Shown in pieces: positions 55,420-63,597 of a stretch of DNA of 64,000 nucleotides. Each line of letters begins with the position of its first letter. Position 1 is the first letter of the stretch. The notes below the pieces were generated by a model. It was not told the DNA's origin. It saw only the letters and a list, made by a program, of their open reading frames with translations, and searched no databases. The stretch is from Brachybacterium vulturis (GTDB taxonomy: Bacteria > Actinomycetota > Actinomycetes > Actinomycetales > Dermabacteraceae): positions 3,534,001 through 3,598,000 of the forward strand of contig NZ_CP023563.1 of NCBI RefSeq assembly GCF_002407185.1. The letters are read 5' to 3'. Position numbers and translations under genes: made by a program.

Positions 55420-57204
55420 TCAGCGGCCGGGGAAGGTCTTCCGCTGCGCGGTCTCCGCGGTGATGTCGGGGACGCGGTCGAGCAGGGAGGGCGAGCCACC
55501 GTCCCGGGCACGGAAATCGGCGAACATCCGGGTGACGTCCGGGGAGCCGAACTCGTCGCGCACCGGGGCGGGCACCGTGAGCATCAGCGCCACGGCGAGC
55601 CCGATCGCCAGGGCCGTCCCCCCGGTGACCAGTCCCGCTCCGGCGGCCATCGCCAGCGAGTTCACGATCACGTCGAGGAAACCGACGACCACCAGGATCA
55701 GTCCGGCGACCACGCCGCTGGCCCGGGCGCTCACGGCCGGGCGGGACAGCAGCGAGGTGCGGCCGAACAGGGAGACGACCACGAAGCAGACGCAGACCAC
55801 GGCATCGATGAGATGGAGGACGGGACTGCCGGGCGCCCGCCCGCCGAGGGCGGCGATCGCGGCCAGCAGGTGCCACAGCACCGCTGCGGCGTGCATGAGC
55901 GCGCTGAACTCGAAGGCCCGCACGCAGTAGACCAGCCAGTCGGTGCGGCGGAAGGACACCGGCATGCTGCGCACGAAGGAGCGGGAGATCATCAGGCCGA
56001 AGGCCGCCACCAGGAACGGCAGGTAGACGAAGCCGGAGGCGAAGCTCAGAGGTGCTGCGAACTGGAGCTCGAGGGTGTTGTCGGCGAGTGCGGCGATCAC
56101 CAGGGCGGCCACCACCGCCGTGGACAGCACGTACCAGGAGCGTTCCCGGCGCAGCGCGGAGACCAGCACGATCCCCAGCAGCAGGGCGGAGATCACGGTG
56201 TTCGCGAACGCGATCAGGGAGTACGGCCAGCCGGTCGTGAAGATCCGGCCCACGATCATCACCAGGGCGATCAGCAGAGCCACGGCGGCGGCGATCCCCA
56301 CCCCGATGAGCAGCGAGCGAGCCGCCCGACGCGCCGGGGCCTGCGGGACATAGCCCTCGTGCGCGCGCGGCTCGATGCCGAGGATCGACCCCAGCAGGAG
56401 CAGGGAGACGCCGATCCCGATCCCCAGGGGCGGGCCCTCGGGCAGGGACGCGAACAGCTCGGGCAGCGAGAGCACGAGGTCGGCGACGACCACGGTGACG
56501 GCGGTGGCCAGGGCGGGCAGCATGCCGATGATCCGCAGCCCGCGCACCGCGGGCAGCGCCGGCGTCCGGGGGGCCCAGCGCAGCACGTGCACGAGCAGCA
56601 GGGCGAGCAGCGCCCAGCCGATCGCGATCTTCCCCAGCAGCTCCAGCAGCGGGCTGAGGGCGAGGGTGAAGGTGGTGGTCAGGGCGGCGGCCAGGCAGAT
56701 CAGGGCGGCCACATCACGCAGCGTGTCGAAGACGCCGAGCTCCTGGAAGCGGTCGGGGAGCACGAACCCGTTCCACGGGATCTCGTCCCCGTCCTCCCGG
56801 TTCGGGGTGGTGCCGGAGCGGGCGTAGGAGACCGCTCCCGGCCGGGCGAGCGGCGCGACCAGCGCCTCGTCGTCGACGGGGCCGCCCTCGGCCTCGCGCT
56901 CTTCGGCATCCTCGCGCTCGGTGGCGAGGACGGGGTCGCCGTCGGGGCCGAGCATCGGGATCGCACCGGTCGCGGCGGCGGGTTCGGCAGCGGGGGCCTC
57001 GAGATCCAGGCCGCTGAGGTCGACGGTCTCGTTCTCCCCCGGGGGCAGCGCCGGGTCCGCACCGCGCCGGGCGAGCAGCGGAGTGGCGTAGCGATCGAAC
57101 TCGGCCCGGTCCGGCAGGCGATCGGTGGGCAGATCGTGAGGATCGTCGGCGGCGAAGATCCAATCGGCGCCCTGGGGGTCGTCCTCGTGCCGCTCCCTGT
57201 CCAT
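55420..57204 (-). CDS. Large membrane protein of unknown function
   Basis: A 594-residue protein. Its first ~165 residues are acidic and disordered-looking (many Asp/Glu/Ala/Pro). About 12 hydrophobic helices follow, arranged in pairs through to ~560. I recognise no transport or enzyme motif; it resembles uncharacterised multi-helix proteins of Micrococcales (I cannot name the DUF with certainty). GGAGAGAAGG precedes the ATG at 57204. A TAAGAT −10 (57278-57283) lies upstream. It ends 95 bases before the uracil-type permease start. Confidence 0.7.
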   Translation of the reverse strand: MDRERHEDDPQGADWIFAADDPHDLPTDRLPDRAEFDRYATPLLARRGADPALPPGENETVDLSGLDLEAPAAEPAAATGAIPMLGPDGDPVLATEREDAEEREAEGGPVDDEALVAPLARPGAVSYARSGTTPNREDGDEIPWNGFVLPDRFQELGVFDTLRDVAALICLAAALTTTFTLALSPLLELLGKIAIGWALLALLLVHVLRWAPRTPALPAVRGLRIIGMLPALATAVTVVVADLVLSLPELFASLPEGPPLGIGIGVSLLLLGSILGIEPRAHEGYVPQAPARRAARSLLIGVGIAAAVALLIALVMIVGRIFTTGWPYSLIAFANTVISALLLGIVLVSALRRERSWYVLSTAVVAALVIAALADNTLELQFAAPLSFASGFVYLPFLVAAFGLMISRSFVRSMPVSFRRTDWLVYCVRAFEFSALMHAAAVLWHLLAAIAALGGRAPGSPVLHLIDAVVCVCFVVVSLFGRTSLLSRPAVSARASGVVAGLILVVVGFLDVIVNSLAMAAGAGLVTGGTALAIGLAVALMLTVPAPVRDEFGSPDVTRMFADFRARDGGSPSLLDRVPDITAETAQRKTFPGR

Positions 57205-57277
57205 CGACCTTCTCTCCTGCTGGTGGGCGCTCACGGGCCGCTCGGGTCCGCCTCTCGCGTGCGGACGTGCCTCTTGC

Positions 57278-57283
57278 ATCTTA
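57278..57283 (-). promoter_or_regulatory. Candidate −10 of the large membrane protein gene
   Basis: TAAGAT on the minus strand; with a weak GGTTCC 17 bases upstream it resembles a standard promoter, about 70 bases before the ATG. Confidence 0.4.
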
Positions 57284-57349
57284 GGGACGTGGCGTCCGCT
57301 GGAACCGTCGGCGCGCCGGGGACCGACGAGCGGATGCACCGGTCCCGGG

Positions 57350-58030
57350 CTACAGGTGCAGGCGCGTGGCGAGCTCGTGGCGCACCGCGCCGCCGCGCAG
57401 CGTCAGCAGCAGCACCACCACGGCGAGGCTGAGGGCGCCGCAGATCACCGAGGGCAGCGCCACCCCCACCCATCCCAGGGACAGGAACACGATCGGGGTC
57501 AGTCCCAGCAGCACCGTCAACCCGCTGTAGACGACGTAGTCGGCCAGCTCCATCCGGATCAGCCGCACCGTGATCAGCAGGCCGACGATCGAGGCGGCGC
57601 AGAGGATCGGCACCATGTAGGTCAGCGACCAGGCGGACCACTGCGTGAGGTAGTCCCAGTACACGCTCATACCGCCCGCGGCCAGCACCAGGTAGACGAT
57701 GAACTTCGCGAGGTTCCGGCGTTTGCTCACCGCCATCAGCACCACCAGCCAGGTCGCCACCACCCCCAGCCACACGGTGCGCAGCGCCCCGAGGCTCTCC
57801 GCGTCGTGGCGGAACAGCAGCTGCGCGAGGAAGGACAGCGCGATCACGCCCAGGGAGGTGAGCGTCAGCACACGCAGCACCCGGCGGCGGGAGAAGCGCA
57901 GCGGCACCGCGGGGTACGGGCTCGGCTCCGGCTGCCCGCCCGGCTCCGCGCCGTGCAGGACGCTGCCGCACAGGGGGCAGCGCTCCCAGTCGCCCTCGAC
58001 CCGGAGGTCGCAGTCGGTGCAGGTCCTCAT
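57350..58030 (-). CDS. DUF6320 zinc-ribbon membrane protein
   Basis: A 226-residue protein. It starts with a zinc ribbon, CTDCDLRVEGDWERCPLCG (two CxxC pairs at residues 4-7 and 18-21), followed by a short Pro-rich linker and six hydrophobic helices. The combination matches DUF6320, which recurs next to acyltransferase and hydrolase genes of unknown role. The ATG overlaps the stop of the upstream acyltransferase by four bases, so it is the third gene of that operon. The ribbon presumably faces the cytoplasm and may recruit a partner. Confidence 0.82.
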   Translation of the reverse strand: MRTCTDCDLRVEGDWERCPLCGSVLHGAEPGGQPEPSPYPAVPLRFSRRRVLRVLTLTSLGVIALSFLAQLLFRHDAESLGALRTVWLGVVATWLVVLMAVSKRRNLAKFIVYLVLAAGGMSVYWDYLTQWSAWSLTYMVPILCAASIVGLLITVRLIRMELADYVVYSGLTVLLGLTPIVFLSLGWVGVALPSVICGALSLAVVVLLLTLRGGAVRHELATRLHL

Positions 58031-59505
58031 GGGTCCACCCCCGCGAGCTCCTCCTCGGTGGTCCGGGCGGCGGCGAGGGAGACCTCGACCCCGGCGCCGG
58101 TGAGCAGCCGTGCGTACTCCCGCACATGGGCGGTCTCCACGAACGGGGAGGTGAAGCCGAGGGTGAGCTGCCCGTCGTGGGTGATCGCGCAGAACTGGGG
58201 GCGCACCGCGGAGACGTGGAACTGCATCCGTCCCACGTGCGCCTGGGCCGGGGCGGGCAGCGTGACCCGGCCCAGGTTGGAGATCGCGACCGTGAGCGAA
58301 CGGTTGTTCGCCTGGTTGATCAGGCTCAGCAGGAGGTCCTTGACCGGTCGGGGCACGATCCGGGCCAGCGGCCAGCGCTCCACCCGGATCAGGCGATGCA
58401 GCCGCCGCTCGAGCGCCTCGGGGGTCGCCTCGGCGCTGAACGCCTCCTGCAGGCGTCGGGCGACCGCCCCGGGCGCGTCGTCGCCCTGGCCGAAGGTGTG
58501 CTCGACCCGGATGGTCGCGAAGAAGTTCCGCGCGGAGGTCGAGGGGAAGAACTGTCGCAGGTTCACCGGCACCGAGGCCGCCATGGTGGCGCCGGCATGC
58601 GCGCTCTCGTCGGTGCGGCGGATCGCCTCGAAGAACAGGGCGGTGAGGAACATGGTCGGCGCCACGCCCTCGGCCTTCGCCAGCGCCAGCACGGGCGCGG
58701 CCGGCATGCTCAGCTCGAGGGCATGAGTGCGGTTGTCGGGGGTGCGGGTGCCGCGCACCCGATGGATCCGTCGCCGAGGCGGGCGTGAGGACCGCGAGTC
58801 CTGGTCACCCTCCTCGGGCCACGCGTCCTCGGGATCCTCGGCCTCCTCGACGGTGAGCACCGCCGGGGCGGCCTCCCGCGTGAAGTCCTGCTCGTGCGAG
58901 GAGGGCTCGCGGCGTCGGCGCCGCCCCCGGAAGTAGTGGGCGAAGGAGTCCTGGGTCAGCTCGTGCACCTCCTCCGCGGCCTGCGCGCCGGGATGGGTGC
59001 CGATCCGGGCCGGTGGCGGGTCGGGTCGCTCGCTCGCTCCCGGACGGACCTGCTCGGCGTCGCCGCCGCCGGCCGGGGCCTCGCCGGGGAAGCGCCGACG
59101 GGTGTAGGCGCTCAGCAGGTCGGTGAGGAACCACAGCGCCCCGGTGCCGTCGGAGAGGGCGTGGAACACCTCGAGCGAGACGCGCCGCCGATGGTGGACC
59201 ACCCGGAACAGCAGGGTGCGCCGATCCGCCTGGTAGAGCGGGGCGCAGACCTGCTCGGCCTCGGCCCTCACCTCCGGCTGCAGGTCGCTGTCCTGGAGGT
59301 AGTACCAGAACACGCCGCGGCGCAGCACCGCATGGTAGAGCGGGAAGCGCTCGAAGGACTCCTCGAGAGCCTCCTGCAGCAGCCCCGGGTCGACCTCGTG
59401 GTCGAGCTCGGCCCCGAGCCGGAACACCTTGGGGTCCACGTCGCTGCGCGCGGCGGGGAAGATGTTCGAGGCGTTGTCCAGACGCACCCAGTGGCGACGC
59501 TTCAC
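58027..59505 (-). CDS. Condensation-domain acyltransferase (alcohol acetyltransferase/PapA5-like)
   Basis: A 492-residue enzyme of the CoA-dependent acyltransferase/NRPS-condensation fold. The catalytic motif is HALSDGTG, with His115 and Asp119 (HxxxD), and the second half contains the typical VNLRQFFPS and SNLGRVTLP (DFGWG-region equivalent) segments. A ~100-residue Asp/Arg-rich insertion (~150-250) sits between the halves and is unusual. Such enzymes esterify alcohols or wax/lipid acceptors with an acyl-CoA. It is flanked, with four-base overlaps on both sides, by an esterase-like hydrolase and a DUF6320 protein, so it belongs to a three-gene pathway. Confidence 0.85.
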   Translation of the reverse strand: MKRRHWVRLDNASNIFPAARSDVDPKVFRLGAELDHEVDPGLLQEALEESFERFPLYHAVLRRGVFWYYLQDSDLQPEVRAEAEQVCAPLYQADRRTLLFRVVHHRRRVSLEVFHALSDGTGALWFLTDLLSAYTRRRFPGEAPAGGGDAEQVRPGASERPDPPPARIGTHPGAQAAEEVHELTQDSFAHYFRGRRRRREPSSHEQDFTREAAPAVLTVEEAEDPEDAWPEEGDQDSRSSRPPRRRIHRVRGTRTPDNRTHALELSMPAAPVLALAKAEGVAPTMFLTALFFEAIRRTDESAHAGATMAASVPVNLRQFFPSTSARNFFATIRVEHTFGQGDDAPGAVARRLQEAFSAEATPEALERRLHRLIRVERWPLARIVPRPVKDLLLSLINQANNRSLTVAISNLGRVTLPAPAQAHVGRMQFHVSAVRPQFCAITHDGQLTLGFTSPFVETAHVREYARLLTGAGVEVSLAAARTTEEELAGVDP

Positions 59506-60452
59506 GAGACGGCGCTCCCGGGCGGGTCGCCGTCGAGGAAGGCGTCGATCACCTCATAGGCGTCCTTCAGCGGACGGGCGAAGCGGGGCAGGGCGATGAA
59601 GCCGTGCAGCGCATTCTCGACGCGGCGCAGCTGCACCCGGTTCCCGGCCCCGGCCAGCGCCTGCGCGTAGGCCTCCCCCTCGTCGCACAGCAGATCGAGC
59701 TCGGCGGTGATCATCAGGGTGTCGGGCTGCCCGGTGAGGTCGGGGGCCATCAGCGGGGAGACCAGACGGCTGCGGCGCAGCTCCGGATCCGGGACGTACA
59801 GCTCGAAGTAGTCGCGCATCTCGGTGCTGGTCAGCCGGAAGTCCTCGCCGTGGCGGCGCACCGACTCGAAGGGCGAGGTCGCGGGGTCATGGTCCCAATG
59901 GGTGACGGGGTAGAGCAGGATCTGCCGACGGGGCACGCGATGCCCCTGCTCGCGCAGCAGCAGGGAGACGACCGCGGCCAGGTTGCCCCCGGCCGAGTCG
60001 CCCACCAGCACGATCTGGTCCGCCGCGGTGAGGCCGGCACGGCGCGGGTCCTCGAGCAGCCGGCGCGCCGTGCCGTAGCAGTCCTCGAGCCCGGCCGGGA
60101 AGGGATGCTCGGGGGCGAGCCGGTAGTCGACCGACGCCACCCGGCAGCCGGTGAGGTCCGCCATGGTGGCGCAGGCCGGGGTGTAGCTCTCGATGTCGCC
60201 GGTGACCCAGCCGCCGCCGTGGAAGAACAGCAGCAGCTCCTCGCGCCGCTGCACGCGCGGGGTGAACACCCGCACCGGCACGCGCCTGCCGTCCCCGCTG
60301 TCCGAGAAGGTGTCCCAGGTGGGCATCCGGTAGCGGGCGGTCGGCAGCGCGGCCAGCTGCCGCTGCATCCGGCGCACCCTGGCATAGTCCTCCCGCACGT
60401 CGAAGCGGGCGGCGGAGACCAGGCGCAGCGCCAGGCGCAGCAGCGGGTTCAC
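59502..60452 (-). CDS. Alpha/beta hydrolase of the hormone-sensitive lipase family
   Basis: A 316-residue HSL-family esterase. The oxyanion motif is HGGGW at 78-82, the nucleophile elbow GDSAGG with Ser153, and the catalytic Asp/His lie in AELDLLCDEG and ENALHGF. These enzymes hydrolyse short- to medium-chain esters; its substrate is unknown. The start is a GTG at 60452 without a clear ribosome site. It heads the hydrolase/acyltransferase/DUF6320 operon. Having an esterase and an ester-forming acyltransferase coupled suggests they act on the same ester or on editing of it. Confidence 0.88.
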   Translation of the reverse strand: MNPLLRLALRLVSAARFDVREDYARVRRMQRQLAALPTARYRMPTWDTFSDSGDGRRVPVRVFTPRVQRREELLLFFHGGGWVTGDIESYTPACATMADLTGCRVASVDYRLAPEHPFPAGLEDCYGTARRLLEDPRRAGLTAADQIVLVGDSAGGNLAAVVSLLLREQGHRVPRRQILLYPVTHWDHDPATSPFESVRRHGEDFRLTSTEMRDYFELYVPDPELRRSRLVSPLMAPDLTGQPDTLMITAELDLLCDEGEAYAQALAGAGNRVQLRRVENALHGFIALPRFARPLKDAYEVIDAFLDGDPPGSAVS

Positions 60453-60522
60453 CGCTGCCGGTCCGCGACGGTGAGGAGCGGGAGCATGCTGCTGAGGATA
60501 GTCGCCGCCCCTGGGCCCGCGG

Positions 60523-61038
60523 TCAGCGCAGGGTGCGCTTCTCCCCGGCGAAGCGCACGGCGGGCTCCGCGCCGCCTGGCCCCTCAGCCATCTGAACCAC
60601 CGGGCCGATGAGCAGCCGATGGGTGGCGGCGTCCACCGCCTGCTCGACCCGGATCGCGAAATGGGCGAGCCCGCCGGCCAGGATCGCGTCCCCGTCCCCG
60701 GTGCGGGTCACCTCCAGGCCGCTGAGCATCCCCTGCAGGGGTGCTCCCGGGGTGCCGAAGCGGTCGGCGAGCGCCTGCTGCTCGGCGGTGAGCAGGGTGA
60801 GGCAGAAGTGCCCGGCCTCCTCCACCGCCTCCGCCGCGCGGGACATCCCGTACAGGGCGATGAGCATGGTGGGCGGGTCGTAGGAGAGGTCGAGGTAGGA
60901 GTCGACGGTGACGAGGAGGTCATGGGGCCCCTGCCGGGTGCTGGCCACGGCCATGCCCACCGCCAGCAGATCGCTGAGACGGCGGTACTCGTCCTGGTCG
61001 ACGGGGTCGAGGGCGGCGGTCGGATCGGGCGGGGCCAC
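60523..61038 (-). CDS. Flavin reductase-like domain protein
   Basis: A 171-residue FMN-binding split-barrel protein of the flavin reductase/HpaC family. GMAVASTRQGPHDLLVTVDSYLDLSYDPPTMLIALY covers the FMN-binding region, HFCLTLLTAEQQALADRFGTPG follows, and the late FAIRVEQAVDAATHRLLIGPV ends the barrel. It reduces flavin for a partner monooxygenase or acts alone. Start GTG 61038 lies three bases past the YccF stop, so the two are cotranscribed. Confidence 0.87.
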   Translation of the reverse strand: MAPPDPTAALDPVDQDEYRRLSDLLAVGMAVASTRQGPHDLLVTVDSYLDLSYDPPTMLIALYGMSRAAEAVEEAGHFCLTLLTAEQQALADRFGTPGAPLQGMLSGLEVTRTGDGDAILAGGLAHFAIRVEQAVDAATHRLLIGPVVQMAEGPGGAEPAVRFAGEKRTLR

Positions 61039-61041
61039 GGA

Positions 61042-61461
61042 TCAGCGGACCGTCGGGAGCATCCGGGACCGGGCCGAGTCCGAGTCCATGACCTCCTTCC
61101 CGAAGGGGAAGCAGGTCACCGGGATCAGCTTGAGGTTCGCCCAGGCCAGCGGGATGCCGATGATGGTGATCGCCTGGGCGAGGGCGGTGCCCACATGGCC
61201 CAGCGCCAGCCACCAGCCGGCGATCACGAACCAGATCACGTTGCCCAGCGCGCTGCCCGCGCCGCCGCGGCCGGTGTCCACCACCTCGCGGCCGAAGGGC
61301 CAGATCACGAAGCCGGCGATCCGGAAGGAGGCGATGCCGAAGGGGATCGTGACGATGAGGAGGCAGGCGATCACGCCGGCCAGCAGATAGCCCAGGAAGA
61401 GGGCCCAGCCGGCCGTGAGCAGCCAGATGAGGTTCAGGATCAGCGAGAGCAGGGAGCGCAT
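61042..61461 (-). CDS. YccF-family membrane protein
   Basis: A 139-residue YccF protein with two YccF domains, each NLIWLLTAGWALFLGYLL / GNVIWFVIAGWWLALGHV followed by a TIPFGIASF / IGIPLAWANLKL segment. Both repeats have the pattern of paired membrane helices. The function is unknown in all species. TAGGCT lies six bases before the ATG at 61461, overlapping a GGAG. It is followed by the flavin reductase gene. Confidence 0.9.
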   Translation of the reverse strand: MRSLLSLILNLIWLLTAGWALFLGYLLAGVIACLLIVTIPFGIASFRIAGFVIWPFGREVVDTGRGGAGSALGNVIWFVIAGWWLALGHVGTALAQAITIIGIPLAWANLKLIPVTCFPFGKEVMDSDSARSRMLPTVR

Positions 61462-61467
61462 GGCTCC

Positions 61468-61473
61468 AGCCTA
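61468..61473 (-). promoter_or_regulatory. Leaderless −10 of the YccF operon
   Basis: TAGGCT on the minus strand exactly six bases before the ATG at 61461. A GGAG also lies in the gap, so this start may use either mode. Confidence 0.5.
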
Positions 61474-61636
61474 AGCAGGATGCCCGGGTCCGGGGAGGGG
61501 GATGTCCCCCGTCGTGCGCGGTGGTTCGCCGCCCCGACTGCGACCTGCCGCACGCCTGCTTCCGCAGTTCACGTGCCGTCGGTCGCACTCGCTGCGTCCG
61601 GGCGGGCCCGGACGGGAACCGACCGCGCGTCGCGAT

Positions 61637-61642
61637 TACCCT
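61637..61642 (+). promoter_or_regulatory. Leaderless −10 of argS
   Basis: TACCCT exactly six bases before the ATG at 61649; only a G-run lies between. Confidence 0.6.
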
Positions 61643-61648
61643 GGGGCC

Positions 61649-63424
61649 ATGCCTGCTCCCGAGATCGCGCTGACCCAGCGCTTCCAGACCGCCTTCGTCG
61701 CCGCCTTCGGACCCGAGTACGCCGAGGCGGACCCGATCATCCGCCCCTCGCAGTTCGCGGACTTCCAGTGCAACGCCGCGATGGGCCTGGCCAAGCGCCT
61801 GGGACGCGCACCCCGTGACATCGCCGCGGAGATCGTCGAGGCGGTGGATCTCGCGGATATCGCCGAGGCCCCGGAGATCGCCGGTCCCGGCTTCCTGAAC
61901 ATCCGCCTGCGCACGGACTGGATCGCGGCACAGACCGCCGAGCTGGTGGACCCCTCGGCCGCCCTGGGCGTGCCGGCCCCCGAGCGGGCGCAGACCGTGG
62001 TGATCGACTACTCGGCGCCGAACGTCGCCAAGGAGATGCACGTCGGCCACCTGCGCACCACCGTGGTGGGCGATTCCATCGTGCGCACCCTGGAGAAGCT
62101 CGGCCACACCGTGGTCCGCCAGAACCACATCGGTGACTGGGGCACACCCTTCGGCATGCTCATCGAGCACCTGCTGGAGGTGGGCGAGGACAGCGCCGAG
62201 GCGGATCTGGTGCGCACCGACCCGAACGCCTTCTACCAGGCGGCGCGGGCGAAGTTCGATGCCGCCGAGTCGGCGGGGGTCGCCGGCTCCGCTCTCGAGG
62301 GCGAGGACTTCGCCTCCCGCGCCCGCCGGCGCGTGGCGACGCTGCAGTCCGGCGACGCCGCCTCGCTGCGGATCTGGACGCACCTGGTGGACCTGTCCAA
62401 GCAGTACTTCCACCGCATCTACGACATGCTCGACGTGACCCTCACCGATGAGCACCTGGCCGGGGAGTCCACCTACAACGACCTGCTCGAGGCCGTCTGC
62501 GACGACCTCGAGACCGCCGGCATCGCACGGATCTCCGACGGGGCGCTGTGCGTGTTCCCGGAGGGTTTCACCGGCCGCGACGAGCAGCCGCTGCCGCTGA
62601 TCATCCGCAAGTCCGACGGCGGCTACGGCTACGCCACCACGGATCTCGCCGCGGTCCGCCACCGGGTGGGCACCCTGGGCGCGGACCGCATCGGGTACGT
62701 GGTCGGGGCGGCGCAGGGCCTGCACTTCCAGATGGTGTTCACCGCCGCACGGGAGGCCGGCTGGCTGCCCGCCCAGGTCGAGGCCGAGCATGTGAAGATC
62801 GGTTCGGTCCTCGGCGAGGACGGCAAGATCCTGCGCACCCGCTCCGGCTCCTCGCTGCGGCTGATGGCGCTGCTGGAGGAGGCCGTGGGCACCGCCCGCA
62901 CCGTCATCGACGAACTGCGCCCCGACCTGCCGGAGGCCGAGCGGGAGCAGATCGCGCACGACATCGGCATCGGCGGCGTGAAGTACGCCGACCTCTCCAC
63001 CGCCCACGACTCGGACTACACCTTCGACCTCGACCGGATGCTGGCGCTGACGGGGAACACCGCCCCCTATCTGCAGTACGCGGTGGCGCGGATCCGCTCG
63101 ATCAGCCGGAAGGCCGCGGCCCGCGGCCTCACCGCCGCTGCGGCACCGCGGGTGGACAACGACGCCGAGCGCGCGCTGGCGCTGGCGCTGCTGGAGTTCG
63201 GGCCGACGCTGGTGAGCGTGGGTGCCGAGTACGAGCCGCATCGGCTGTGCGCCTACCTGTTCTCGCTCGCCCAGGCCTTCACCTCGTTCTACGAGGCCTC
63301 CCCGATCCTCCAGGACGCCGACGCGGAGGTGCAGGCCGGCAGGCTGGCCCTCGCAGAGCTCACCGAGCGGGTCCTGGTCGAGGGGCTCGACGCGCTCGGG
63401 GTGCACGCTCCGCAGCAGATGTGA
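61649..63424 (+). CDS. argS: Arginyl-tRNA synthetase
   Basis: A 591-residue class I arginyl-tRNA synthetase. The N-terminal additional domain (~1-115) has FADFQCNAAMGLAKRLGR. The HIGH-like motif is SAPNVAKEMHVGHLRTT (~127-143). The remaining catalytic core includes GDWGTPFGMLI, DGGYGYATTDLAAVRHR and a KMSK-region ILRTRSGSSLRLM, and the C-terminal DALR anticodon-binding domain has VARIRSISRKA and LCAYLFSLAQAFTSFYE. It charges tRNA-Arg. The start at 61649 follows TACCCT by six bases. A hairpin (63444-63481) follows the stop. The next gene is a YhhN-like protein. Confidence 0.96.
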   Translation: MPAPEIALTQRFQTAFVAAFGPEYAEADPIIRPSQFADFQCNAAMGLAKRLGRAPRDIAAEIVEAVDLADIAEAPEIAGPGFLNIRLRTDWIAAQTAELVDPSAALGVPAPERAQTVVIDYSAPNVAKEMHVGHLRTTVVGDSIVRTLEKLGHTVVRQNHIGDWGTPFGMLIEHLLEVGEDSAEADLVRTDPNAFYQAARAKFDAAESAGVAGSALEGEDFASRARRRVATLQSGDAASLRIWTHLVDLSKQYFHRIYDMLDVTLTDEHLAGESTYNDLLEAVCDDLETAGIARISDGALCVFPEGFTGRDEQPLPLIIRKSDGGYGYATTDLAAVRHRVGTLGADRIGYVVGAAQGLHFQMVFTAAREAGWLPAQVEAEHVKIGSVLGEDGKILRTRSGSSLRLMALLEEAVGTARTVIDELRPDLPEAEREQIAHDIGIGGVKYADLSTAHDSDYTFDLDRMLALTGNTAPYLQYAVARIRSISRKAAARGLTAAAAPRVDNDAERALALALLEFGPTLVSVGAEYEPHRLCAYLFSLAQAFTSFYEASPILQDADAEVQAGRLALAELTERVLVEGLDALGVHAPQQM

Positions 63425-63443
63425 CAGCGCGGGCGGCGCAGAG

Positions 63444-63481
63444 CACCGGGCGAACTGCACGAAACGGACAGTTCACCGGTG
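63444..63481 (+). terminator. Terminator after argS
   Basis: Interrupted inverted repeat: CACCGG-GC-GAACTG pairs with CAGTTC-A-CCGGTG around an 11-base loop, giving 12 pairs with a small internal loop. It lies 20 bases after the argS stop. Confidence 0.55.
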
Positions 63482-63585
63482 ATTCCGCACAGTCGTCACC
63501 CTCCGTGACCGAAACGTGCCTCGACGTTACCCAACCGTGCCCGTCATCGGTGGTCATCGGCCTGGTCCGGGCCGGGGGCGCTTCC

Positions 63586-63591
63586 TACTCT
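63586..63591 (+). promoter_or_regulatory. Leaderless −10 of the YhhN-like gene
   Basis: TACTCT exactly six bases before the GTG at 63598, no ribosome site. Confidence 0.55.
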
Positions 63592-63597
63592 TGAGCA

